This document shows, in pieces, positions 23,201 through 35,000 of a stretch of 64,000 nt of DNA; the stretch's first letter is position 1, and each line of letters begins with the position of its first letter. Origin of the DNA: Cymbidium sinense. Its lineage: Eukaryota; Streptophyta; Magnoliopsida; Asparagales; Orchidaceae. A program made the translations under genes and the position numbers. Below the pieces are notes generated by a model, which worked only from the letters and a program-made list of their open reading frames with translations, had not been told where the DNA came from and ran no database searches. Location of the stretch: contig CM038222.1 of assembly GCA_021442155.1 (NCBI GenBank), positions 107,201,121-107,265,120 on the forward strand. The letters are read 5' to 3'.

Positions 23201-24299
23201 TCTAAGATTGGACGTCCATGATCAAACCTACAATTTTGAAGGGGAAAGAGGCTTTCTACCCGTGATTAGATTAAGACCGTCCGTTCTGATCATGTAGAAT
23301 GGATGGTCCGTGATCTGTCTCCTCTCAAGCGACTAGAGACAGATACTATCCGTTGATTGTCACATGATCCAAGCTCACCTGATCTCGAATGGGGATCAAA
23401 TTTATGCCACACCTTCGGGGAAGTACAACACACAAATCCAATAATGGAGATCGCAAGAGATGCAAGTTTCATTCACAAAAGGCCAACCATTTTTAAGCTA
23501 AGGATCTGTTTTAATGACATACTTCACCAGAGCTTATGATCGATAGTTCCAACGATTGAGGAAGCTTCATTTGGTAGAAATGAAGCCTTGTTGAGTTGCA
23601 TGAGCTTCAATATGGTGTGGTTTGCTCAGAAGAACAACCCACGACACATAAGCAATTGATCTTAATCGAACTCTATCCTCCGGCTGCTGGGAAGCTTGGG
23701 AAACTAGTCGTTTCAGCTTGTCTAGGTCCAAGGATGGTGTGTGCAAAGTTAATTATTCTTTGGTTGTGATTTGAGCAAATGGCAATCGAAGGTGTCCCCT
23801 ATTTCGGTTTTGCTTAAAATCGAGAATAGAAAATTTGGGGGGATTAGGAAATGCAAGGGGAAGATCTGGGATCTCTCTTTATGGCTGCTAGAGTTGAATC
23901 GAGTGTGAGTGTCTGTGTTTGAGTGAGAATGAGGGGGGTATGCCCCCTCCTTCCTTGGCTTGGACGAAGATGATGGTTTCAGCTTATTGATCAAATGGTC
24001 ACCATGGGGAGCTTAGTTTGGGTAGAAAATCACTCCACTTGGCCTCTCATGAGTGGAGGAAGGGTGGGAGGCTACTTCCGTGGGAGCAGTGGGTGTCCTT
24101 GGTGGTTTGAAATGCGCTAATGGGAATGGGAAGGTGATTTCATCTCCCCATGGGTCATGGCCTACCCAACCACCCTTGGGTCAGGTCAGCCACAGTCCTT
24201 AGTGCCTAAGTGGACCTATGAATGGGTGCCAAGTGGCTAAAGGAAGGAAAAGACCAACGATGCAAGTGTCTTATCTCATGGGATGCCCTAGACCCAAGG

Positions 24300-25250
24300 G
24301 CAAAGTGGTCATTTGGTTATGGATTTAATTTGGTCATGTTTAGGGTGGGTCAAAAATGGGTTAGCCCAAATTTCAAGTGATTTGGAGCTCATTTGGTTTG
24401 ATTTGGCTTGATTTGACCTATTTAGGTCAAATTGGGTTAGGTTGGGTCAAGTTAACCAATTGGTCAAATTGAGTTAAACCAAGGGTTGGGTCAAGTTCAC
24501 ATGACCATTTAGAGTGTATTGGTGTCATTGGTTTCGTTGAATTTACTTTGGATTTGATTTTGGATCTTTTAAATCCATATAGGTCAAATGGGTCACGTTG
24601 ACCAATTTGACCAAATTGGCCAACTTGGCTTGGGTTGGGTGCTGGTTCAAGTTTCAATTGGTTAATTTAAAATGATTTTAGGCTTTGGTTTGAATCAATT
24701 TGGATTTTGTTCAATTTGATCATTTAGGTCAATTTGGGCTAAGTTGGGTTAAGTTGACCAATTGGTCAAATTGGGCTCAATTATAGCTTTGTTCATATTC
24801 AATAATCAATCTGGAATGAACTTGAGCTATTGGCTGCAATCAATTTGGGTTAGGTTGTGATTTGTACCCATTTTGGTTTTTTAGGCTAATTTGGGTCAAC
24901 TTGGGTCTAATGACCAATTGGACTTGATTTGGCTCAATTGAGGGTTTGGTCATGTTCAATCATTGATTATGAATTTATTTGAATCAAAAGTTTTAGTCAA
25001 TTTGGCATATGGTGTGCTTTGACAAGTTTAGGTTTCATTTGGGCTAAAAGGTTGGCTTGGTCAATGAGTTAGGTTGACTTGGTTCGACCTAACTCAAGAT
25101 AATTGATTAACTTAGGATGATTGTTGATCATGATATGAAGTTTGGATGTGCTTAGTTCAATCCAATTTGGGTTAGATTAGAACTTGGCTCAAAAGGGTCT
25201 TTTAGGTCACTTTGGGTCAAGTGGACCTAAATGGGTCAATTGGCTTGATC
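24300..25250 (-). promoter_or_regulatory. Array of W-box-core motifs in LTR F
   Basis: By eye there are about twenty TTGAC/GTCAA motifs in 950 bases, against roughly two expected by chance. One is the 16-base palindrome TTGACCAATTGGTCAA at 24754-24769. It occupies the same part of the LTR as the array in LTR A. Confidence 0.45.
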
Positions 25251-26383
25251 ATGGCTTGATTCAAGTTTAGTTGTATTAATAAATGTGTTTGAGATGGAAA
25301 TATAGATCTAATTGCAAATGGTTTGAAGCCATATGGATTTTGGTTCATATGATAATTTCAAGTCAAAAGGGCTAACTTGGGTTGGCTTGATTTTGGCTTG
25401 GTGATTGTAATTTATATTTATATTTGGATAAGTAATTGAAGGAATGATTGAATCACAAAGAAATCTATGGGTTTTGAATTGATTTGGGTATCATTTAGCC
25501 AAGTTCAAGAGATTGGATAAAAAGGCTAAAATAAGAAATTTGATTTGAATTGAGTTTAATTTTGGCTATTTTGATTTATATTTCAGTTATATTTGGGATT
25601 ATAAATGAAAATATAAATGGTTCATAAGAAAATCACTTGCATTTGGAGTTATTTGGAAGCAAATCTGACCAAGCTTATGGGTGTATGTCAAAAGTGCTAA
25701 GAAAGGAAACCTATTTAGTTTGATTTGATTTTGGTCATTGGAGGGTAGATTTCATTTATATTTTTGAATATAAATGAAGGAACAATTTATTTATAAAGAA
25801 ATCAATTGAGTTTTGGATAATTTGGATTGATATTTGACTAAGCTTATGAGAGTGGCTCATAAGACTTAGGAGGGAAATTTGATTTTGGATTTGATTTGAG
25901 ATTGATTTATTTTATTTGGAATTGATTTATGATCTAGATTTTGATTTGAGATTGAATTGATATTTGAGAAGGTTAATTGAATTGGGGTTGATTTGGATTT
26001 GGTAAAGGCCAAGTCCATAAGATGAAATCAAAGGGCTTGGGAAGGGTCTTGGCATTTGGATTTGATCATGGGATTGAATCATTTGACTTGGAATTTGATT
26101 TGAATATTGATAGTTTGATTGAAGATTAAATTGATATTTGAGAGGGTCAATTGAATTAGCTTGAGATGGAAAGCATGGATTGGGTTTAGGCCATAGGGTA
26201 GGCCAGTTTTCGTAAGTACCTAAAGCATAACCTATTCATATGGCTAACCCTTATAAGTCTCTAAGCTTAGGTTAAGTGTTCACCTAATCACTAGAAGTGT
26301 CTTAAGACTAAGGAGCTCTTAGTGTCTATAAAGTCCTAAATCTATGATGAGGAAGTTGAGAACTCACTCCAAAAGTGGGGTCA

Positions 26384-28245
26384 ACTAACCTTTTTGTCAA
26401 TTTGGGCTAGGTTCAATCAAGTTGACCAATTGGTCAAATTGTGCTCAATTATGGCTTTGGTCAAGTTCAATAATCAATTTAGAATGAACTTGAGCCATTG
26501 GTTGCAATCAATTTGGGTTAGATTATGATTTGACCCATTTTGGCCTTTTAGACCAATTTGGGTCAACTTGGGTAAAATGACCAATTAGGTTTGGTTTGGC
26601 TCAATTGAGGGTCAACTCATGTTCAAACATTGATTATGGGTTAGTGTGAATCAATGATTTCAATCAATTTGGAGTATGGTTAGTTTTGGCTAGTTTGGGT
26701 TACATTTGGGTTAAGGGTTGACTTGCTCAAATGACCAAGTTGACTTTTTTTGACCCAAATCAAGCAATTGATCACTCTAGGGTGATTATTGATCATGATA
26801 TGAGTCTTAGATGGGCTTGGTTCAATCCAATTTTGGTAAGATTAGAACTTGGCTCAAAAAAGGTCCTTTTGATCACTTTGGGTCAAGTCAACCTAAGTGG
26901 GTCAATTGGCTTGGTTTTGGCCTAATTCAAGTTTAGTCAAACTTATGTATGAGCCTAAGATTGAAATATAAATCCAACTGTAATCAATTTGGAGTCCAAT
27001 AGATTTTTGCTCATTTGAAGTTTTCAAATTAGAAGGGCTAACTTGGGCTTGACTTGAGTTTTGTTTGATGGTTGTAAGTTTCATTTATATTTAGATAGAT
27101 GATTGAAGGAATGATTGATTCAAGAGAAAATCTATCAATTTTGGCTTGATTTAGGTGGATTTTGGTTAAGTTCAAGAAATTGGCTTAAAGGGTATGAATT
27201 GGATTTTAGTTAGATTTTTGGTTTGATTTTGGCTATTTGAATTTATATTTAATTTCTATTTGGAAATATTAATGAAGATATAAATGATTCATGAGAAAAT
27301 CACTTGAGTTTGGAGTGATTTGGAAGCAAATTTGACTAAGTTCATGGATGTAGGCCAAAAGGGCTTGGAAGGAAGTCAATTTAGTTTGACTTATTTTTGG
27401 TCATTGGATGGTGGGTTTCATTTATATTTGTGAATATAAATGAATGAATAATAGATTTATAAAGAAATAAATTGATTTTGGGTTGATTTGGGTTAAGATT
27501 TGGTTAAGCTCATGGAGGTTGGTCCATATGGCTTAAGAAGGAATTTTGGAACTTGGATTTGATTTTGGATTTTAATCACTTGATTAGGAATTTAGATTTG
27601 GGTTTGGATTTGATAAATGATTGAGAGATTGAATTGATATTGGAAAAAATCAATTGAATTTGGCTAAGTCCATAAGATGAAATCAAAGGGCTTAGAAAGG
27701 ATTTTGATTTTGGATTTGATTATGAATTTTAATCATTTGGTTTGGAATTTGGATTTGGATTTGGTATTGAATTATTTGAAGTTGGATTTGAATTAGAGTT
27801 GAGTTTGGATTTGGATTGAATTGATATTTGAGAAAAATCTAATGAATTGGGATTGATTTGAATTTGGTTAAGGCTAAGTCCATAAGATGAAATCAAAGGA
27901 CTTAGAAAAAGTTTTGAATTCAAGCATAAGGTTCATGGAGAATTTTGAGCATAGATTTGATCATGGGATAAATTAAGAGTTTGGAAATTGATTTGGGTTT
28001 GGTTTGAGTTTGAGGTTTGGTTTGTGAAGGAAAGCATGGACTGGGTTTAGGTTATAGGGTAGGCAAGTCTCCCTAAGTCCCTAAGGCATGACCTATCCCC
28101 ATGGCTAACTATTCTAAGTCTATATGCTTAGGTTAAGTGCTCACCTAATCATTAAAAGTCTCTTAAGACTAAGAAACTCTTAGTGTCTATAAGAGTCCTA
28201 GATCTATGATGAGAAAGTTGAGAACTCACTCTAAAAGTGAGGTCA
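26384..28245 (-). mobile_element. Duplicated LTR head G, minus strand
   Basis: On the minus strand it starts TGACCTCACTTTTAGAGTGA at 28245 and covers only the first 1.9 kb of the LTR before LTR F starts again at 26383. Blocks match F one for one, for example AATTTAGAATGAACTTGAGCC near 26480 against AATCTGGAATGAACTTGAGC near 24808. It includes several 160-177-bp subrepeats and the palindrome TTGACCAATTGGTCAA at 26422-26437. It may be a tandem duplication inside one roughly 10-kb LTR rather than a separate insertion. Confidence 0.7.
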
Positions 28246-28248
28246 ACA

Positions 28249-29877
28249 GGGACTATTATAATAAAAATTATAAATGTTTCTACTTGTAAGGGTTGCTTAA
28301 GTCTTTAAGTATAATCCATTAAGACATAAGTGCCTAGTGACCCAAGGTAGGGTGTTAAGCCGTAATGTATGAAATATAACTACTTTAGTGTGAAATAATA
28401 AGATAACTTCCATTTTTTAGGAGTAGTTAGATTTTTATTTTTCATAAAATATAATCTTTAAAATATGCTTAGGGTTAGAGCTATGGGGTTTAAGATAAGT
28501 AGTGGCTAGAAGGTTCAGACTTAGGAGGTCATGTGATTCTCGGAGTGTCTTAATCTATTGAGTGAAGATGAAGATGAAGATGAAGATGGAAGATCCATAT
28601 ATCATTATTTTTGTTATAAAATTAATTATAATACATGCTATATATAGCTAGAGCTTGACTACCCATCTTTTTCTCTTTTTGTGGTGTACAATTGTTCCCG
28701 GCCACCCATACCTCTTATTCTTTTAATCGATGATGTTTATTTGTCTTGTTAATCTTGTTTCATAATAGAAATGTCATGCTTCCCTTATGTTTCTTAAAGT
28801 TTTCTTATTTGTCGTGTGACCTAGCTGTGATAGGCCCTTTAAAAACTTAAAATTCTATTCCAACTAATTTCATTATGCACGGTTCTCTCTGATTTAGCCT
28901 ACAACTTAATTTCATAATGCATGTAGGCATACAATCTTCTCAAGCCTAAGTCTAAAATAATGAGTTAAAATGAAATAAAAATTTAGAAATTTTATTGCAT
29001 TATTTTAAAGTAATGGATTTTTATATTAGAAATGATCTAATCTCTTAGAGAGTGAGTTTTGGATTCTAGATTCATTCCTAATAAATAATACTCTATCTAT
29101 CTTTCATTTACATAAGACCAATCCAAATGGTTTTAAATTATTAGAGGTGTTATCTGACAGTCACTCCACGTGATTGTAACTCTGGAAGAGTCGGGATTGG
29201 TTTTCTCTCTCTAATGGAAGAGAAGTAATATATCCTATTTTCTTTTAGTAGAATTAGGTCAAGCTCTTGGGTTATGCTAGAGTACATTAGATATATAATC
29301 TTGGGTTGTTAGAATCTAAGTCTGAGCCTTCTAATAAAATATCAATTAAAATAAAGTTAATTTTCTCCCTCAAAAATATAAAATCTCACTATAAGATAGA
29401 CTGAAATACTCACTAGGCTTTCTAATATCATGAGTGCTTTTGACTTGTCCTCCTTTAGGATCCATTAAGAACTCTCTTCGTTTGAACTTTCACATTTAAT
29501 TTTCCAATCATCACCAATCCTCTCATATCAAAACTTTAAAATCTTTAGACATATTATTTGAATATTTTAATCAAAAGCATTCTTAGGAAATCTCATTTCC
29601 TATGATATAATTAATTATGGGTCTTGAATCTATAGGATACTTAAGAACCTAACATAAAATAAAGCATGCTTTACTTTATCCATGCATAGTAGGGGAAAAA
29701 TCTCTAGTATATGTATACTCATATGTCTTAGAAGTCCTTATTAGATGATTGAGTCCGTTGTAAGTTGATGTTCATATCTTTTAAGATAGTACATCATTCT
29801 TTAGATGTCATACTTGATCATTTCAATAAGTACCCTCTAAGATCTGTGTGGTATCCCTAAGACTTCAACTACAAACA
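28249..29877 (+). mobile_element. LTR fragment H, 3' part, plus strand
   Basis: Starts abruptly with GGGACTATTATAATAAA, the block found in the middle of LTRs A, B and C (GGGACTGTTATAATAAA in C at 37724). It continues through the TATA-like box (28637-28665), H2 and H3, and ends about 29877 after GTGGTATCC. Hairpin H1 is lost to a deletion near 28880. No gene is seen. Confidence 0.75.
29584..29634 (+). ncRNA. Hairpins H2 and H3 in LTR fragment H
   Basis: H2: TAGGAAAT (29584-29591), loop CTC, ATTTCCTA (29595-29602), eight perfect pairs. H3: TATGGGT (29616-29622) with ATCTATA (29628-29634), seven pairs with two G-U. Confidence 0.6.
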
Positions 29878-30849
29878 CCATAATCTATAAATGCAAGAAT
29901 TTATTTATTTTAGTTTGACAAATTGTATGTAATATAATGTATTTGGTGTGTGGTGATAGGCCATTGAGTGGTGAGCTGCAGGCGATGATGCCTGACGATG
30001 GGTCATAGCATCCAATGATGATTAGTTGTGGCAATGGTGGTCGCCCAACGAGGTAAAGCAGTTGTGGTCAGCCATTTGCAGGAAGCAAGGATTGGTTTTC
30101 TGTGGGTGGCGATCGTTGAGTGGTTGGTAACTAAGGGAGGAGAATGTTGGTTATCGGTGAGAGATGGTCCATAAATTGGTGGCAGTTAGTGGTTGGATGA
30201 TGGCTGGTGATAAGGATGGTGAGTGGTGGAGGCCTATGATGGCTGGTGGCAATGGAGGCTGGTGGTCCTTACTTACACCAAACAATGTAGTTGGAATTCT
30301 TTCAAATTGGGCAAATTTCAATTACATCCTGAATCACTTATTTAAATCATTTAGAATACAATTAAAATTCTAAAGCATTTACTTTGTAGTAATCCAACAT
30401 ACGAAAAGCTAAAACCCTAGCATTATTTTACAATACATCACTAATGCAGGCAAGCAAATAGCCCTTAAGAAGTAACTAGTTGCTTGAAGGTTCAATGATA
30501 AGGACTGGCTTGGCTAGTTAGACCTTCAATATTATATTTTTTAATTTATTACTTTAATTCATAAATTCAAAATATTTTAATTTATTATTTTATTATATTC
30601 ATATTTTAATTTGTTTTTAGAATTTTAATTTTTGATACATTTTATTTTTTAAAATGATTTTTGATATATCAACAAATAATATGCTCAATAAAGTAGGGTT
30701 CTTGAAATAATATTTATTAGAATCCATTAGAATTAAATACAAGAGTACAAGACTATCTTACTCCTATTTTAATAAATATATAGTTGAATTGAATGTCTTG
30801 ATGAAATAAACCCATCAACACTAAAAGCAATTCACTTAGAGTTCTAATA
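29878..30849. other. Unassigned DNA between LTR H and copia D
   Basis: From 29940 to about 30275 the plus strand is unusually rich in GGTGG/GATGG and is much more GC-rich than the surroundings. From 30530 to 30700 it is very AT-rich. From about 30690 to 30800, ACAAGAGTACAAGACTATC read in reverse looks like the R region of a copia LTR, so a small inverted LTR scrap is possible. No gene is recognised. Confidence 0.5.
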
Positions 30850-31376
30850 AGTCAAACTAAATTATTAAATTAGTCACTGAATTTCTGTGGGTCTCACTTA
30901 CCTTAGTAAGAAAGTATAAGCATACGGATTGAAGGCCCCTACCATTAGATTGATTTCATTGTGGCCTTTAGATTGTAATTTGCGTGCTCTTATTTTATTG
31001 ATTCTTTTTAAGTATTTCCTTGTAAGGAGTCTTGCAAAATTTTATAAATGCCCCTTCATTTGGTATAAGAAACTAAACCCATTCTTTGTGAGATTTATAG
31101 TGAAAGAGTAAGATTTATTTTTTGTCTTTGAGAGAGTGTTTTTATTAGTTTGTTCTTGAGATGTCACTTCTCTCTTTTATATTATCTCATTTGATTAGTG
31201 CATTCTTCTCCTATACTAGTGATTTTTACCTTTCCAAAGGAATTTTTCACATAAAATGTAGTGTTTTTATTAGTTTGTTCTATTCATACTTTTTTAGTAT
31301 ATCTCTTCCTACATTATATCTCCAAGAAGCTTTGCTCGTGATGTTGATTGCTCTTCTACCACCTCATTTTCAAACA
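30850..31376 (+). repeat. 5' LTR of copia D
   Basis: Aligned with 61319-61808: shared blocks are ATTATTAAATTAGT, CGGATTGAAGG, TAATTTGCGTGCTCTTATTTT against the 3' copy, and TTTGGTATAAGAAACT. The start is approximate because the expected TG is AG here. It ends CA at 31376, two bases before the primer site. Confidence 0.75.
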
Positions 31377-31378
31377 AA

Positions 31379-31390
31379 TGGTATCAGAGC
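31379..31390 (+). other. Primer-binding site of copia D
   Basis: TGGTATCAGAGC is the standard plant copia primer site, complementary to the 3' end of initiator methionine tRNA. It is perfect over 12 bases. Confidence 0.95.
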
Positions 31391-31422
31391 ATCATGTTCT
31401 TTCCTTTTTTAGAGTTTTAAAG

Positions 31423-32084
31423 ATGACGATCGTAAAGTACAATGTTCCACTTTTTGATTCTCATTATGTTAAGTAAAGATGCATGCAATTCTTGCTCACA
31501 TGAATCTAGATGATGCTTTAGTCGGGTTTGATTATATGCCTTCAAGTTGGTCTCTAGAGGAGAAATAATGTAAGGATCGAAAAGCACTTTTTGTTATTCA
31601 TTTGTATCTCTCAAAATAGATCTTAAATGGTGTTTTGAAGGAGAAAATTGCTACCACTCTTTAAGGGAGATTATAGTAGTTATGCATGAACAAATCTTAA
31701 TAAGTAAATTTCATCTAAAGCTGTGACTTTACTTCCACCATTTATCAAAAGGTAATCCTATGAAACATTGACTAGTTTCAAGAAAATCATCTCAGTTCTA
31801 GTGGCTGTGGAAGTCATATATGATGAGAAATATTTTGGGTTAATTCTCCTGTATTCATTGTCTACCTCATATTCAATCTTTAGAGACACTATCCTTTATT
31901 GGTGAGACACATTAATATTAAATGAAGTGTAGGAGAATTTACTTTCTAAGGAGAAGTTGAAATCTCTAGTTATTCGATCAAAATCACAAGGGGAAGGTCT
32001 TCTTATTCACAAAAAAAAACTCATGAATCGAGTTTTAGTGGTAAAACATCAAGGAAATCTAATATTAATAATAGAGATAAATAT
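31423..32084 (+). pseudogene. gag: gag of copia D, 5' part
   Basis: The ATG at 31423 starts MTIVKYNVPLFDSHYVK, then a stop. The next segments, in the shifted frame, read MHAILAHMNLDDALVGFDYM and EEKxCKDRKALFVIHLYL followed by ILNGVLKEKIATTL. These match the copia gag (UBN2 type) pattern of a short DNA-free N-terminus followed by alternating helices. Further pieces (SFKKIISVLVAVEV-like and EKLKSLVIRSKSQGE-like) lead to NINNRDKY, the usual lead-in to the zinc knuckle. At that exact point LTR C interrupts the frame, and the knuckle resumes at 60436. Known role: nucleocapsid of the virus-like particle. Broken by stops, frameshifts and the insertion. Confidence 0.75.
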
Positions 32085-35000
32085 TGGCCTCATTTTTGGA
32101 TGAGGTTAACATCATTCATAATCTTAGCAATTAGGTCCCCTAATCTTAAATTAGGAGCTCCCTAATTAGGCACTTAAGACACTATGCTTAATGGCATACA
32201 AACCATAATAAAATAACAAATTGAATCAAACTATAGAACTTGAAACTAAAATAATATTTGAAATCGAATCAAACTCAATATGCTTAAGTGAAAGGCTAGG
32301 TCATCTTGATAGAACCTTTTAGGACCTATCTTAACCCAATCGGATCATATGAACCAAGATTAAACCCAAATATAACAAAACTCAATAAAAATCAAAGTCA
32401 AACTTATTTGAATTAAAATCTAAATTCAATTGAGCTTGGGTTGAGGTAATTAAGTTGATTAACTTAATTAACTCGTTTAAGCTTAAAATCACCTGAGTCT
32501 AAATAAAATCAAAATAAATCAAAATTAAACTAAATTAAATCGAACCAAAGCACATAATCAATGCATAAATATAAATAAACTCAAAAATAAATCCCAATGA
32601 GATTTAAAGTGACAAATAGGTCATTTAACGTAGAGTTAACTCATGAGGGCCCCATTAAGTCAAAATTCAATAAACTAAAATTTGAATTACTCCAAAGGCT
32701 CAAAACCATCAAATAAATATTCTTAAATACAAATATAAATAAATCTGAACCCAATAAGCTCTCAAATAAGTTAATTGGGTCACCTAACCCAAATAGGGCC
32801 AAACGAACTCTATTGAACTCAAACCCAAATTAAATCATAATTATTTCAACTCAAGTACTCCAAAAATTATTTTAAAATCTTAATGAATCAATTTAGTAAT
32901 TATTTCGGTTGAATTTAACCAATTCTATCATTTGGCATAAGCAAACCCATTAAGCCCAATTTAGGTTAAAATGGATTCAAATCAAAATTAACATTAAATC
33001 AAATAAGATCAATTACTCTAAATCATCATGAACACTTAATCAAACATGATTAGAGTTTAAACACATGTTGGTTAAGCCAAACAAGACATTTGACTCAATT
33101 GAATCCAATTTAGCCCATTTGAGTCAAAATGAGTCAATTTGAGTTTAAATCAAAACTTAATCCAAATTAAATGAAACCAATTGAGCACAAATATTACAAA
33201 TGATCAATAAAATATAATTATATTTAAACCTAAATTATCAAGCCAGTAATCATGTTAGAGAAATCAATTTGACTTATTTAAATCAAATAGATCAAACATA
33301 GCATAAACTAAATCAAAACCCTATAAAATTTTGAATCAATTGGCCTCCAAATCATTTATTGAACAGTCAACATTAATCAAAATTTAAATATAAATGTTAA
33401 TTAATCAAATGAACTTAATACAAACTAACCTAAATCAATCCAATGTGAATTGAGATGAATTGACATGAATCATACTCAAAGTAATTTTAGAAGAACTAGA
33501 AAAAAATAAAAAAAACAAATCAATTGAACATAACCTATTCTCTAATCCATCTTGGGCTCAATTTAAATAGATGGCATCAAACTATAAGATGGAAAATTGA
33601 ATTAAAAGATGGTGTGGAAGCCATGTGAAAGGGTAAGGAATGTAAAACACGTATGCATGAAGACAACCAAACCCATCACCTCCTCACTCCCCCATTAAAT
33701 GATGTTAATCTCATAGCCAAGCCTTTTAGAAGCAAAAGGACAAGCATATCAATCACCATGGCCAACCAAAATTGACTTCTCTATGGTTTAGCTCTTGGCC
33801 AAGAAAAAAAAAAGGAGAAAAAAGAGAGCTTGGATTAAAAAGCCATCCACCCAAACACATTCTAGAGGAAGAGAGGAGGTGAGTCGACCCTTTTTATAGA
33901 GTCTCTAGCTGCCATCAGTAGGATTTCAGCCATCTCAAAACTTCCCTTAGCCATAGCTAAGGAACAAGAGAGAAAGAAGAGGAAGGAGAGCTTGGATCCT
34001 TATTCTATCTATTCCAACACATTCTTGAAGGAAGGAGGAGCTTGACTGACCCTTTTCCAAGATCCCTCACGTCGGTAGGCCAAAATTCAGCCTTAGCTGG
34101 TGACTAACATCACGACCAAACATGAAAATGTGGAAGGATCGCTCCTTCACATCAATAAACCTTTCCTACACCTTCCTTGGATTGAGGTCAACCAAAATGA
34201 AACCTCCCCCGAGTTTTCTGCCACTGGTGAGCCAGAAAATGACCAAGGGAGACGGAGGACGGGCAGAGCTTGGTCTGTACACCGATTGAAGGAGAGGCAA
34301 GGCATGAAATTCATCCCCAGAGCTTCGTATTGATGAGGTGAGGGTGTTCAAAGTGTCTTGCCCACCGATGATCAACATCGGTGAGGTATCAATCCAAACT
34401 GCCACCCCTTTAGCTTAGTTTGGTCCTTTATTAAGGAAATTTATTTTTCATTGAGATCCAATCGTAGGGATATGTTGTATGGTGAGCCTTGATTGTTTCG
34501 AATCAAAATCACATGAAATCATAACCTAGATCGCCATATTTTTCTTCCTAAAGGTAGATGATTCTTGGTTCTCATCGGTGAGAACATGGATAAAATCTAG
34601 GCCATCTGTTCCTTTTATTTGATATGGACGACTGTGATGTAGCCACACTGCTTGATTAAATCCCTTAAAGAAATCTGGTCCATTGATCGGGTCAGTAAAT
34701 CTTGCATCCATTTGTGCGTGATGTGGAGGATGGTTTAAATGGAGCATCATTAGTTTAAGCAAAAAATTTTATATTGCAAAAAAATGCTGAAAAATGCCCT
34801 GAACTTCAAAAAAATCATAAAAGATAAAATACAAACCCCAAAAATTATAAATTTGGGCACTATGGATTCATCACGATGAGAGAAATCCAATAAAATTAAA
34901 ATTATCATATTATTTTAGATATTTTAGCCTTAATTTGAGTATAAATTAAATCAATTAAACCTTAATTAATCATAAACCATTAATCAAATTGAATTGAAAT

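Noticed and set aside
23240..24700. Several short open frames on both strands, as a host gene
   Set aside because: The region aligns to the middle and 5' part of the other large LTRs in reverse. There are no domains and no splice-consistent exon set.
29868..29905. A primer-binding site after LTR H
   Set aside because: AAATGCAAGAATTT resembles the 18239 site over only six or seven bases. Not enough to claim.
30164..30373. 69-codon Gly/Trp-rich frame in the GGT-rich island
   Set aside because: It reads like translation of a low-complexity GGTGG repeat. No homologous frame or motif recognised.
34100..34405. Overlapping open frames on both strands in LTR C
   Set aside because: A GC-richer stretch has fewer stops by chance. 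No motifs on either strand, and not matched in other LTRs.
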